A stretch of 25,338 nucleotides of DNA from Planctomycetota bacterium (GCA_024278415.1 JAJRTI010000718.1:1-25338), one strand, 5' to 3'. Shown: positions 1 through 8,509, numbered from the stretch's first letter. Numbers and translations: made by a program. Notes: generated from the sequence alone by a model not told the origin.

Positions 1-57
1 AGACCAGACTTGCCGAATGCTTGGCTCTTGGGTGTCAAACCAGTAGTTGCGCCCATA

Positions 58-91
58 TTTCCATTCTCCATTCTCCAATCTTCAATCTCTC
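58..91. repeat. short degenerate tandem repeat at the 3' end of the glycosyltransferase gene
   Basis: The motif CCATTCTC occurs twice in direct succession and is followed by two looser versions (CCAATCTTC, AATCTC). It runs from outside the stop codon into the last codons of the neighbouring minus-strand gene. It looks like low-complexity intergenic sequence; no function can be assigned. Confidence 0.4.
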
Positions 92-1683
92 TCGCGCAGG
101 CGTGCCGCGATCTCTCGCCGCCACACGAGCGCCATGAACGCAAGCGGCAGCACATTCGTGAACACGTTGAGCAGCCACACCGAGAGCGGCGAGTCGCCGA
201 CCACGTTGGCGCGGCGCCAGAGTTGGGTCACGATGTTGACCGTGCCGTAGTTGAGGAAGTACTTGAACTGGAGGTCCATCATGGGATTGGCCACGCCCGC
301 CAGCTTTTCCTTGGCAGCGCCCGGCCGGGGCTGCACGTAGAACGCGCCATTCTCCCACACGAACTCGCGAGACACGGGTGTCGTGATCGCGCCGAGCCCG
401 CAGGCGAATACAGACCACACGATGGCCGCGGCGACGGCCGTCATCGCCAGACGCCGCAAAACGGGCAGCGCCAGCCCCGCGAGCGCGTCGAGGCCGAGGA
501 CCGCGCCCGCGGCAATGATGGGCACGGCCGGTACGAACGCGCGTGGGCCGTAATCGCCGCCGCCCCACCAGTAGTGGCCGTCGGGCTGGTTGTTCAGCAG
601 CAGGAACCCGATGTAGGACCCAACCGATATCGCAAGGTACGCGGCCCAGAGCCGCTGCTGCCGCCACGCGCGCACGAGCCCCCCGAAGTAGAGGAGCAGC
701 CACGGCGAGTAGTAGAACAACCCCCGCCACGAACTGAACGTCGCCAGGTGTAGTTGCCACCGCGTTGGCAAGGCCAAGCGGAAGCGCACTTTGCCGCCCT
801 GCCAGTGCGAATACGACATGCTGAACGGGTTGCCGAAGCAGACCCAGTTGTAACCGAGCAGCGCGGCGAGGCAGGCCAGGGCCGGCGCGAGCGCCCACAG
901 GATTCGGCGCTTCGAGTCGAGCTTCAGCCACTGAAGGGGGATGAGCCAGCCCACGAGAAGAATGGCGTGGTAATGGGTCAGGAACGTCACGCCCACCACG
1001 AGCCCGAGCCCGAACAGATCCGCTCGGCTTCGGCCCCTCAGGGCAAGCCAAACCGCCGCGACCACCAGCGGCGCGGTGAACTGCGCACCGACCAGGAACG
1101 TGGCGTAGGGGAACGTGAGCGTGGCGACGGCGAACGCGTAGCAATACAGAATGCGCCCGCGGCGCACGCCCAGCAGCCGCAACACGTCGTAAAAGATGGC
1201 GACGGACAGTGCGGAGTAGAGACACACCGAAAGACACGTGACTATCCATGCCACCAGCATGGCCGGCTGCCGGTCGCCCGGCCGCTGTGGCTGCACGATG
1301 CGCGGCACCAATGCGCGCGCGAGGATGTACTGGGGCAGCATGAGCAATGACGAGCCGGGCGGCTTGTCGCAGTACACGTGCTCCCCTCGCTGCGCGAGGT
1401 CGACGCCAATCTCAGAGCTGAACGCGTCGAGCCGGAACGTGCCGCGGTCGGCGATGGCCCGGCACAGCGCGTAGCGCACCGCCTCGTTGTCGCTCAGCGG
1501 GCCGATGTTTGCATAGAACGCGTAGAGCACGAAGCAGGTCGCCGCGAGCTTCACGTGGACGCGAAGCCCGTGAGTAGCCGAATTCGCCAGAATTTGGGCA
1601 CTCGTCGGTCCGCCCGCAGCCTGGCGGCTGCGGCTACCCTCCCGCGCGGGCGGTCGCGTCGTCGACTCTTGCTCTTGGGTCAT
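82..1683 (-). CDS. multi-pass membrane glycosyltransferase-like protein (GT-C / GT39-PMT type)
   Basis: This is a 533-residue polytopic membrane protein with roughly ten hydrophobic segments. The first is near residues 45-60 and the last near the C-terminus. After the first segment comes an acidic loop with DNEAVRYALCRA and, about 40 residues later, YCDKPPGSSLLMLP. This layout is typical of GT-C enzymes of the GT39/PMT_2 type, which transfer sugars from polyprenyl-phosphate donors on the outer face of the membrane. Substrate and acceptor cannot be read from the sequence. The ATG start overlaps the TGA stop of the upstream lyase gene as ATGA, so translation is probably coupled. The first 40 residues are low-complexity and contain a palindromic repeat, so the true N-terminus could be an internal GTG near the first membrane segment. 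The family call is good; the specific role is unknown. Confidence 0.75.
   Translation of the reverse strand: MTQEQESTTRPPAREGSRSRQAAGGPTSAQILANSATHGLRVHVKLAATCFVLYAFYANIGPLSDNEAVRYALCRAIADRGTFRLDAFSSEIGVDLAQRGEHVYCDKPPGSSLLMLPQYILARALVPRIVQPQRPGDRQPAMLVAWIVTCLSVCLYSALSVAIFYDVLRLLGVRRGRILYCYAFAVATLTFPYATFLVGAQFTAPLVVAAVWLALRGRSRADLFGLGLVVGVTFLTHYHAILLVGWLIPLQWLKLDSKRRILWALAPALACLAALLGYNWVCFGNPFSMSYSHWQGGKVRFRLALPTRWQLHLATFSSWRGLFYYSPWLLLYFGGLVRAWRQQRLWAAYLAISVGSYIGFLLLNNQPDGHYWWGGGDYGPRAFVPAVPIIAAGAVLGLDALAGLALPVLRRLAMTAVAAAIVWSVFACGLGAITTPVSREFVWENGAFYVQPRPGAAKEKLAGVANPMMDLQFKYFLNYGTVNIVTQLWRRANVVGDSPLSVWLLNVFTNVLPLAFMALVWRREIAARLRERD
1573..1637. repeat. paired inverted palindromic repeat inside the glycosyltransferase reading frame
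   Basis: The plus strand reads GTAGCCGAATTCGCCAGAAT near the left end. The reverse complement of the right end reads GTAGCCGCAGCCGCCAGGCT. Both are versions of the same unit (GTAGCCG, variable arm, CGCCAG, complementary arm, CGG), set head to head. A third copy lies at 7549. Here the pair is translated as part of the N-terminal tail of the glycosyltransferase, residues about 16-37. The resemblance to REP/BIME elements is an inference from structure only. Confidence 0.7.
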
Positions 1684-4600
1684 GGCTTCTCGGATGGGGA
1701 GTGCACGACGAAGTAGTCCATGTTCATGCTCTCCTGCACGTTCACCATGCGCAGCGTGTGCGCGCCCTTGCGCAGGTGGAAGAGGAACGGCTTGTTCGTA
1801 GCGGGGTCGGTGATGGTCTGCGTGCGCCAGTCGTCGCGGCCGTTGCTCCATCCGCCGGTGTCGGTGAACGGCACGTCCGACAGGAACGCAGCTTGGAGCG
1901 CGCCGTCGATGGCGATCGTGCGGATCGGATCGACGCCGTTCGCGCAGTATCGCAGCGACAGGCAGTATGCGCCGTCCTTCGGCACGCGAAAGCGCCACTC
2001 GATCCAGTGGCCGGCATTGTCCCAGTGGAGGAACGCCTTGCCGTCCGCGCCCGTCTTCTTGTCCGTGATCTCCACTTCGCCTCCGCCTTGGGCCGCGAGG
2101 TCTTCCGCCTGGACCTTCACCTTCACGCCCGCCACGGCCGGCAGGGGCTTGGGCTTTCTGACAGGGAACTGCACCGGCGCGCGGCGCTTGGCCGCGGCCC
2201 GGCGCCGGCGTTGCATGAGCGACTTCAGGGTCGGCGCGCCGGGCGGGCTGATCTCGTATGCCGCGTCCGCCTCCAGCGTGAGCGTCACCCGCGGCCCCTC
2301 CGCTGTGGCTTGCACGGTCGCCAACCGCGCGCCTTCGCGGTCCACCTGGTGCACGCGCACCGGCTGGCCGGGAGTGTCGGGCAGCACCACTTCGCAAGCG
2401 CCGGCCACGTCCGCGGCGATCTCATACACTCCGTCGCCGTACCCGCGCAGGGACGCCGCCCCCGGCTGTGCAAGCCGGAGGCGGCCGTTGGGGGTCTCCG
2501 CGTACGTGCCGTTGACGAGGAGGAGCCTGTAGCTGGCGCCAGGTGACCCCGAGACGAAGACGGCCTCGGCATCGGTCGAGACCCCGCCGGCATCGATGGG
2601 CTCGCCGGGTCTCGGGTTCGCGAGGTAGATGTGCTTGGACCCGTCTGCGAGCGTGATGCGCATGCCGGGCGCTCCGTCGACGGGCTCGGTCTTGATGGCC
2701 GGCGCGGCCGCGTCGGCCGGGAAGGGGTAGAGCACGCACATCAGGTCCGTCGCGCGGATCCACTGCTTGTGGAAGATCGCGGTCGGCACCGGGTGCAGGC
2801 GCCTATTCGCGCAGGACCAGCCCTGCACCGGCGGATCCTTCTTGCCCATGACGATCGACGCGGTTAGCCCATCCGTGTTGAGCGGAGCGATGACGATGTC
2901 CGCGGCGTTCTTGGTCTGCGAGGTGACGACGTTCGTCTCGGGCGCGACGGTCGCGGTTGCGGCTTCGATGTGGTAGAGCGCGTCGCAGGTGTGCGTCGCA
3001 TCGTCTTTGGCCGTGAGCGTATCGTGCACGATCCAGAAGTCGGGCTTCACGAACAGCACGCGCCGCGTGTGGGTAACCGTGTCGAGCGTCTTCGGGTTGG
3101 CGATGCGCGTCTGGTAGTCCACGTACTCGCGGTAGGGGGCCCGATAGTGGCCGATGCAATAGTCGAGCCCGCGGGTGCTGCGCCAGCGCGTGTCGGTGGG
3201 AGGGCTCGGCTTGTCCCAGGGGTGCGGCCAGACGCGCAGGTTGGGGCTGCGCCGGCGGAACTGGTCCATGCCGTCCACGAGCACCGTGTTGTGCGCGCGC
3301 GTGAGCTTCACGTACGCGCGCCAGCGAGACCGGTCGTACATGTAACTGCCGCCATCGGGCAGAAGCTGTTTGCCGTACGCGTACAGCGCGAGGTGCAGCT
3401 TGTCCTCGTGCTGGTGCCCCGCGCCGAACAGGCCCGCGTCGAAGTGGAGCATGCGCGCGTCGCGGTCCCACCCGGAGCGCATGATGTAGTGGCCCTCGTA
3501 GGGCCGCGCGACGGAGTCCCGCGGCGGCCGCTTGCCGAGCCGGCCCGCGCTGGGCGGGTGCACGAAGTCGTCGCGGTTCGGGAAGAGGTGGCGGCCCTGG
3601 AGCAGCAGCCGCGTCACGTTCGCGTTGCCCGAATCGTTCAGCGCCACGCCGCGGCCGTTCGGCATGCAGTTGTACATCTGATAGTCGAACATCTTCTCGA
3701 TGCGCGCCTGGTAGTCCGGCGGCACTTCGTCGAGCAGGCCGTTGAGCTTCGCGATTTCGAGCACCGCGCAATACTCGCGCAGCACCCAGTTGTTGTAGCC
3801 CAGTGCGAGTTCATACTCCATGCCGCCTGGATAGACCTCGTCGTCGAGTTGCTTGTAGAGGCGCTGGATGCCGATGCGCCGCCACTCGCGAGCGTCCTTG
3901 AACTCCGGGAACAGCACGCCCATGGTGTAGATGCCCAGCGACTCTGCGGTGAGCCAGTTCGCCCGGGTGGGGTTCTTGATGAGGTGGCGCACCTGCTCCG
4001 CTACGGACTTCATGATGTCCACGATCACGTCGTCGGTGAACGCGGGGGAGTCGATGCAACTGAAGATCGCGTCGGGCCACGTGCGTTGGAGGCGGATGGC
4101 GGTGTTGAGCGTCTCCCAAGCGTAGTGGTAGGGGCTGTTGCCGGAGCGGTAGAGCAGGACCGGGCAGTCCTCGATCCAGGCGTTCATCTCGTCGGCCAAC
4201 TCCTTGGCGTACTTGTCGTCCCCGGTCTCCCAGTAGGCACGCACAAGGTGGGCGAAGTGGAAGTGCCGGTTGAGTTGCGCGTTCCATTCGATAGTGCTCG
4301 ATTCGCCTTCGGTCATCGCGTTGCTCGACCAGTCGATGCGCTTGCCGAAATCGAACACGTGGTCGCGGAAGCCTCCGATGCGAAACTTGTGCGTCAAGAT
4401 CGTGTCCGCGTACGCCGTGTCGGGCATGGACGAGTCCGCGCGCACGTTCACTTCGATGCCCTCGGGTGGGGCGCAGTAAACCCATAGATCGAGCGCGTCG
4501 AACGCGGACCAATCGCGGGGCACGCCGTCGTTGCGAATCGTGCGCACGAGTTCGAGGAACCACCACTTGCCGGCGCCCGTGCCGTTGTGCGCGGACTTCG

Positions 4601-5603
4601 CGGAGCGGTATACGCCGCTCCAGCCGGTGGCTTCGCTCTCGAAGTCGCTGACGACGCGCTCGCCTTGCTTGCCCACGAGCTTCACGTCGTCGAGGTAGAG
4701 CACAGCGTTGGAATGCTTGGCCGCGACGCTCGAACTCACGCTGAGCGTGAGCCGGGTGATCCACCTCCACCCCACAGGCTTGCCGCGGGGCTTGAACGCG
4801 GACTTGGGCAGGGACACGCGCTGCCAGCCCGGTTGGTCGATCTTGAACGTAGCGCTGTAGTAGCCGCCTTTGCCCTTGGTTGCGCGAGCCGTCTGCACGG
4901 GCAGGCCGGCCGTAGGCCGGTCCTTGGCCATGACGCGCCAGATGGGCTTCTCCCGCCGGCGGATGTGCGCAGCGATTTCGCGCCGCGCACGCGTGAGGTC
5001 CCCCGCGGCCACGGCAGCTTTCACTTTGGCCAAGTCGGGGCGGTCCAAGTCGAGGTCCGCGAAGAACTGCGCATCCGTCATGCGGGGGCCGGTGGCCGGC
5101 AAGGACGATGCGGACGTGAGGCGGAGGTTGGTGATGGTCAGCACGACCTCGGGATCGGGCTTGTCCCGGGGGTTCCACGCGTTGTGGAGGGTGAAGTAGT
5201 CGATCTGCCGCCAGCCAATGGGACGCCGCGCCTTTCCGAATTCGTTGAACGGCAGTACGAAGTCGTACGTGCCCGCTCGAGGGAGCTTCAGGGTGAGGAT
5301 GTAGTAATCGGGGCCGGGGTTTTGGGGATTCTCGGATTTAGCAATGACGTAGAGCCGGGTGTTGGACGCCTTGTTCGCGTGCGCGGTGAACGCGAGCGCG
5401 GTGTAGGGTGTCCAGTCGTGCACGATCTCCTGGGTCCGCACCAAGCGCGACTTGGCGAATTCCCAGCGGATGCCGTTCTCCGCGGACACCGCGGCCGGCC
5501 CGCGCCACTTGGCCGCGGCCATTGGGAAACGGTAGTCGGTATCTGCCGCGGTCGCGACGGCAGCCAGCAGCATGGTCACGACAAATGCGGATGTAGGTTT
5601 CAT
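1680..5603 (-). CDS. secreted heparinase II/III-like polysaccharide lyase with carbohydrate-binding modules
   Basis: This 1307-residue exported protein begins with MKPTSAFVVTMLLAAVATAAD, a clear signal peptide, which is why this ATG was chosen although no Shine-Dalgarno sequence precedes it. Order: beta-sandwich domain (about 20-165, with IGWRQIDYFTL); helical leader typical of heparinase II/III proteins (about 172-225, MTDAQFFADLDLDRPDL); a second similar sandwich (about 230-430, with VGWRWITRLTL); alpha/alpha toroid (about 435-660, LNRHFHF, AYWETGDDKYA); heparinase II/III beta domain (about 700-1050, GAGHQHEDKLHLAL, RAHNTVLVDG); basic linker; and a CBM6/35-like domain (about 1158-1307, VQAEDL, GHWIEW, MDYF). 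Such enzymes cleave uronate-containing polysaccharides by beta-elimination outside the cell. The exact substrate is not deducible. The gene overlaps the downstream glycosyltransferase by four bases. Confidence 0.88.
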   Translation of the reverse strand: MKPTSAFVVTMLLAAVATAADTDYRFPMAAAKWRGPAAVSAENGIRWEFAKSRLVRTQEIVHDWTPYTALAFTAHANKASNTRLYVIAKSENPQNPGPDYYILTLKLPRAGTYDFVLPFNEFGKARRPIGWRQIDYFTLHNAWNPRDKPDPEVVLTITNLRLTSASSLPATGPRMTDAQFFADLDLDRPDLAKVKAAVAAGDLTRARREIAAHIRRREKPIWRVMAKDRPTAGLPVQTARATKGKGGYYSATFKIDQPGWQRVSLPKSAFKPRGKPVGWRWITRLTLSVSSSVAAKHSNAVLYLDDVKLVGKQGERVVSDFESEATGWSGVYRSAKSAHNGTGAGKWWFLELVRTIRNDGVPRDWSAFDALDLWVYCAPPEGIEVNVRADSSMPDTAYADTILTHKFRIGGFRDHVFDFGKRIDWSSNAMTEGESSTIEWNAQLNRHFHFAHLVRAYWETGDDKYAKELADEMNAWIEDCPVLLYRSGNSPYHYAWETLNTAIRLQRTWPDAIFSCIDSPAFTDDVIVDIMKSVAEQVRHLIKNPTRANWLTAESLGIYTMGVLFPEFKDAREWRRIGIQRLYKQLDDEVYPGGMEYELALGYNNWVLREYCAVLEIAKLNGLLDEVPPDYQARIEKMFDYQMYNCMPNGRGVALNDSGNANVTRLLLQGRHLFPNRDDFVHPPSAGRLGKRPPRDSVARPYEGHYIMRSGWDRDARMLHFDAGLFGAGHQHEDKLHLALYAYGKQLLPDGGSYMYDRSRWRAYVKLTRAHNTVLVDGMDQFRRRSPNLRVWPHPWDKPSPPTDTRWRSTRGLDYCIGHYRAPYREYVDYQTRIANPKTLDTVTHTRRVLFVKPDFWIVHDTLTAKDDATHTCDALYHIEAATATVAPETNVVTSQTKNAADIVIAPLNTDGLTASIVMGKKDPPVQGWSCANRRLHPVPTAIFHKQWIRATDLMCVLYPFPADAAAPAIKTEPVDGAPGMRITLADGSKHIYLANPRPGEPIDAGGVSTDAEAVFVSGSPGASYRLLLVNGTYAETPNGRLRLAQPGAASLRGYGDGVYEIAADVAGACEVVLPDTPGQPVRVHQVDREGARLATVQATAEGPRVTLTLEADAAYEISPPGAPTLKSLMQRRRRAAAKRRAPVQFPVRKPKPLPAVAGVKVKVQAEDLAAQGGGEVEITDKKTGADGKAFLHWDNAGHWIEWRFRVPKDGAYCLSLRYCANGVDPIRTIAIDGALQAAFLSDVPFTDTGGWSNGRDDWRTQTITDPATNKPFLFHLRKGAHTLRMVNVQESMNMDYFVVHSPSEKP

Positions 5604-5705
5604 GGGAGGGGGGCCTGGGTTTTGAGTGGTGTTAGTGCGCTTACGCCCGCAAGGGTGAAACATCTTCGCGTTTTGGCCTTTGGACCTTGTCTGCCTTTCA
5701 CCCAG

Positions 5706-5892
5706 GCCTCCGCACGGCATGCCCGTGCGGAGCCATGATTGGGAGCCAGACATGGCCCCCTCGTACCCATCTTCGCTCCCCCCTTTCCTTTCCGCTCGGC
5801 GTGCCGAGCGGAAAGGAAAGGGGGGAAGATGGGGCAAAAGGCGTTGATCTGGCTTTCAATCGTCGCACCGCAGGGACAAGCCCTGCGGAGGC
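5706..5892. repeat. large diverged inverted repeat with a perfect 24-bp central hairpin
   Basis: Two copies of a roughly 90-bp unit face each other around a 2-base centre. The inner arms (5777-5800 and 5803-5826) are perfectly complementary over 24 bp and contain CTTTCCTTTCCGCTCGGC. The outer parts have diverged but keep the same order: each has its own small hairpin (5708-5732, stem CTCCGCACGG; 5868-5888, stem CCGCAGGG). Read outward from each centre, both can be translated as similar peptides around CPCGA-x-I-x-SQ. The gap between the lyase start and the ceramidase-like stop holds no convincing gene. A dispersed repeat family or non-autonomous element is likely; a transcription-blocking role is possible. 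Confidence 0.75.
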
Positions 5893-6064
5893 GTTTGCTG
5901 AGTCGGCGCTGCCGACCTCCTCTCCTGACCGAGCGAGGGTCTAGAGTCTTGGGCTGTGGCATCTTCGCGTGCCGCGGGGATGTTCGGAGCGGAACGCCTT
6001 CGCATTCCGACGGACGGCGAAGGCCAACCGCTCCATGTGTGCCACATCTTGCTCTTCGCCGCGG

Positions 6065-7405
6065 TTACGAATGCTTAAGGCTCGAACTAGCGTCCCACAG
6101 CTTCCACAGCCCGACCTGCGCGGCGTCGGCCATCTGCCGGCCCGCGTCTGCGCAGAGCCAGCGGGAGAGGATGGGCTTGGCGCCGTACGCGCCGCGGTCG
6201 GCCTGGTCCGCGGTGGGCACGTACGTCGAGCTGCGGTCGTTCGCGAGTTCGACGACGAACGTGTGTGCGGCCGGGGAGAAGTGTTTGATCTCCAGCCCCA
6301 GCTTCACGAAGATCTCGGCCGGCAGCCCGACGAGACCCGCGTCGCCGATGCGTAGGGTCTGCACCGGCACGTCCGCGTTCTGGCCGTCGTAGGGCCACTC
6401 CTCGCCGCGCTTCACCAAGTACTGCTCGAACGGGCTGGGATTCGGCTTGGCCTTGAGTTCCGCGATCTCAGCAAGGAACTTCTCGTCGCGGGTGTAGTAG
6501 GGAATGGACAGCACGTCGATGTGCGCCGCGAGCGTGGCGTCGCTCATGGGCTCCGCGCGCTCGTTGGCGTACATGGCCGCGCCGGCGATGGCGCGGCCGA
6601 GCTGCACGGCCTTCTTGGGGCCGCCGGTGGGGAGATGCGTGGGCCGATGGATGCGATGGTTGATGTCGCCGCACGTGCCTTGGAGGAACACGGTCACCAC
6701 GTGGTCGCCATACACGGTCTTCATGTTCGCGCCGACCTCGCCGGGCCAATCCGCGGAGATGAAATTCGCTCCGCCCCCGCCGATGACGTCGGGATGGAGC
6801 GCAAAGTGCACCGCGATCGCGCGCAGCTCGCCGTCCGTGTCGCGCACACTCAACGTCTGCAACTCCGGGTCGATGGGCCCGGCTTCGGTGATGCGCCCTT
6901 CGGGCATGCCGAAGACCTCCGAGCCGTCCTTCATGCGGAAGAGGCGGTTGAAGGAGCAATCCTGCACCTCCGCGCGGCCGGCATGGAGCGTCGCGGCGAA
7001 CATGTCATTGGCCGCGGCCTGGGCCGCGTCCGCGATCAGGCGCGGCAGGCCTTGCACCCATTCGGCCGCCTGCGGCACGACGGAGTTGGGCCGGATTTCG
7101 GGGCCGGTGTGCGTGTGCGTCGCGCAGAGGAGCACGTGGTCGGCTGGGATGCCGCACTCGGCCTGGATCATCCCCTTTGCCGCGTCGGCAATGTCCTTGC
7201 TGATGCAGATGATGTCGCAGCCGATGAGTGCGACGCGCACGCCATCGCTCTCGACGACGATCGCGCGAGCGAACAGATCGTCGCGCACGGACTCGGCTAC
7301 GCGGTCGTGGAAGTAGCCGGCGAGCGACACACCGAGGGGAGGAGTGATGGCCTGCTGCGCACAGCCGGCGCGCACGATTGCGGGAGGCGGGAGTTCGTTG
7401 GGCAC
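6065..7405 (-). CDS. neutral/alkaline ceramidase N-terminal domain-like protein
   Basis: With a GTG start the protein is 446 residues and is made almost wholly of the neutral/alkaline non-lysosomal ceramidase N-terminal domain. Visible family marks are RAGCAQQAITPPLG near the start, ATHTHTGPE (about residues 95-103, probable zinc-binding His pair), VHFALHPDVIG, QGTCGDINHR and GLPAEIFVKLGLEIK. Classical ceramidases are longer, with a C-terminal immunoglobulin-like domain that is absent here. No signal peptide is visible, so a cytoplasmic amidohydrolase of unknown substrate is plausible. The GTG was chosen because CAGGAG lies 8-9 bases upstream, matching the spacing at other starts here. The ATG at 7462 overlaps a TATAAT box and lacks a Shine-Dalgarno sequence. 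Confidence 0.85.
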   Translation of the reverse strand: MPNELPPPAIVRAGCAQQAITPPLGVSLAGYFHDRVAESVRDDLFARAIVVESDGVRVALIGCDIICISKDIADAAKGMIQAECGIPADHVLLCATHTHTGPEIRPNSVVPQAAEWVQGLPRLIADAAQAAANDMFAATLHAGRAEVQDCSFNRLFRMKDGSEVFGMPEGRITEAGPIDPELQTLSVRDTDGELRAIAVHFALHPDVIGGGGANFISADWPGEVGANMKTVYGDHVVTVFLQGTCGDINHRIHRPTHLPTGGPKKAVQLGRAIAGAAMYANERAEPMSDATLAAHIDVLSIPYYTRDEKFLAEIAELKAKPNPSPFEQYLVKRGEEWPYDGQNADVPVQTLRIGDAGLVGLPAEIFVKLGLEIKHFSPAAHTFVVELANDRSSTYVPTADQADRGAYGAKPILSRWLCADAGRQMADAAQVGLWKLWDASSSLKHS

Positions 7406-7460
7406 GGGGGAGTCTCCTGGGTGTTCAACTGTCAGGGTGGCTTCACTGAACGCGGTGGAC

Positions 7461-7466
7461 ATTATA
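7461..7466 (-). promoter_or_regulatory. candidate -10 box for the ceramidase-like gene
   Basis: On the minus strand the sequence reads TATAATG, a perfect -10 hexamer. Transcription would start near 7454 and give a leader of about 50 bases that includes the AGGAG before the GTG start. No good -35 hexamer is visible at 16-18 bases. The box contains the first in-frame ATG, which argues against that ATG being the start codon. Confidence 0.5.
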
Positions 7467-7548
7467 CGCTACGAGGCCGCGGGTGGAAGCCGCGCGGTGC
7501 GCTAGGGTTGCGGCGGACGAGGCCGCCCGCACGTGCTTAGCGTGCGCG

Positions 7549-7575
7549 GTAGCCGCATTCGCCAGAATGCGGGCG
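7549..7575. repeat. palindromic repeat unit, GTAGCCG family, single copy
   Basis: GTAGCCGCATTCGCCAGAAT followed by GCGGGCG forms a perfect 8-bp stem (CCGCATTC / GAATGCGG) with loop GCCA. It shares its sequence frame with the pair at 1573-1637. It sits between two divergently transcribed genes. GTGC/GCAC-rich inverted sequence lies on both sides (about 7530-7605), so the repeat block may be longer. Confidence 0.65.
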
Positions 7576-7658
7576 TTCTGCCTGTGCACGCTACACACGT
7601 GCGCGCGTCCGTCGCGAGTGGCGTCGGTGGGGAGGCTCTGTCATCTGCGATACGGTGG

Positions 7659-7688
7659 TTGTCGCCAAGGGCCGCGTGAGGCTATAAT
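7659..7688 (+). promoter_or_regulatory. sigma70-like promoter for the 7733 gene
   Basis: TTGTCG and TATAAT are separated by 18 bp. The predicted start is near 7695, leaving a leader of about 38 bases that includes GGAG before the ATG at 7733. The -10 hexamer is perfect and the -35 matches four of six positions. Confidence 0.6.
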
Positions 7689-7732
7689 GGCCCTGTGCCG
7701 AATGTGAGACGCTTCAGATTGGAGATCATGCC

Positions 7733-8509
7733 ATGCCCCGTTGGCCACACCTGAGCCTTGCCGCGGCTGCCGTTTGCTTCTGTTGTGCTATCGCTGACGC
7801 GGCCAGCATCAGCGGCAAGATCACGCCGGCTGAAAAGGTGGCGAAGGTCTTCGCGCTCAGCCGCAAGTCGACGCTGTCGGGCAAAGGGGCGCTCTACAAG
7901 CAGAAGAACAAGTTTCCGGAATTCAAGGGCGCATTCAACAAGGCCACGGGCGAGTTCACGATCCCCAACTTGAAAAACGGCCGCTACGACTTGGTCATCG
8001 AACTGAAGGGCGGAGGCCGGATCGAGGGGTACCACCTGCGCTTGGCGCGCGAGTTCCGGCGCGACGCGGAGCTGACCGACAAGATGAAGCAGAAGCTCTG
8101 GAAGGACATCGACTCGATGCTTCAGGTCGATGCGTTCTGCAACAAACGCCGGGTGCTGGCGTTCGAGGGCAACGGCGAGTTCGTGAACGCGCTGGTGGAG
8201 AAGGCGCGCACGCGGGAGTTCCACAGCGACAAGGGCGAGGCCATCTACCGCATCGAAACGTGGATCCTCGTCAACTATACCGGCTCGTGGAAACACCACC
8301 AACTCGGCAACGTCACCTACTATCGGCTGCGCATGCCCAAGGATAAGTTCGTGAAGATGCTGTGGCTTTTCGACCGCAAGCTGGGCGGCATCCGCATCAG
8401 CCGGGGCAAGAGCGTGAAGGGCTTTGAGTACCAGATTCCCGCGTCGTGGGACAAGTGCCGCGGCATGGGCAAGACCCCCGGCTACATCTTCGATGAGCCG
8501 TTGAAGTAG
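7733..8509 (+). CDS. secreted protein of unknown function with an N-terminal carboxypeptidase-regulatory-like segment
   Basis: The protein has 258 residues. The first 24 (hydrophobic stretch LSLAAAAVCFCCAIADAA) form a signal peptide. Residues about 25-90 (SGKITPAEKVAKVFALSRK, then FNKATGEFTIPNLKNGRYDLVIEL) resemble the short beta-sandwich found in carboxypeptidase regulatory-like domains, in which a change in an attribute is followed by 'L.nG.Ydlvie'. The rest is rich in Lys, Arg and aromatic residues and is not recognised. GGAG lies upstream of the ATG and a sigma70-like promoter lies at 7659-7688. The next gene on the same strand starts 62 bp downstream and could be cotranscribed. A role in the periplasm or at the cell surface is likely; nothing more specific is supported. 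Confidence 0.75.
   Translation: MPRWPHLSLAAAAVCFCCAIADAASISGKITPAEKVAKVFALSRKSTLSGKGALYKQKNKFPEFKGAFNKATGEFTIPNLKNGRYDLVIELKGGGRIEGYHLRLAREFRRDAELTDKMKQKLWKDIDSMLQVDAFCNKRRVLAFEGNGEFVNALVEKARTREFHSDKGEAIYRIETWILVNYTGSWKHHQLGNVTYYRLRMPKDKFVKMLWLFDRKLGGIRISRGKSVKGFEYQIPASWDKCRGMGKTPGYIFDEPLK

Noticed and set aside
35..1249. Long open frame of 404 codons on the minus strand in another phase of the glycosyltransferase gene
   Set aside because: Its product is extremely Arg-rich with no membrane segments or motif, as expected for a shadow frame in high-GC DNA; the overlapping frame has clear membrane-protein features.
5600..5962. Similar short peptides on both strands at the large inverted repeat, possibly a small gene family
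   Set aside because: Their similarity follows from the DNA inverted repeat itself. Codon use and the lack of ribosome sites do not support translation.
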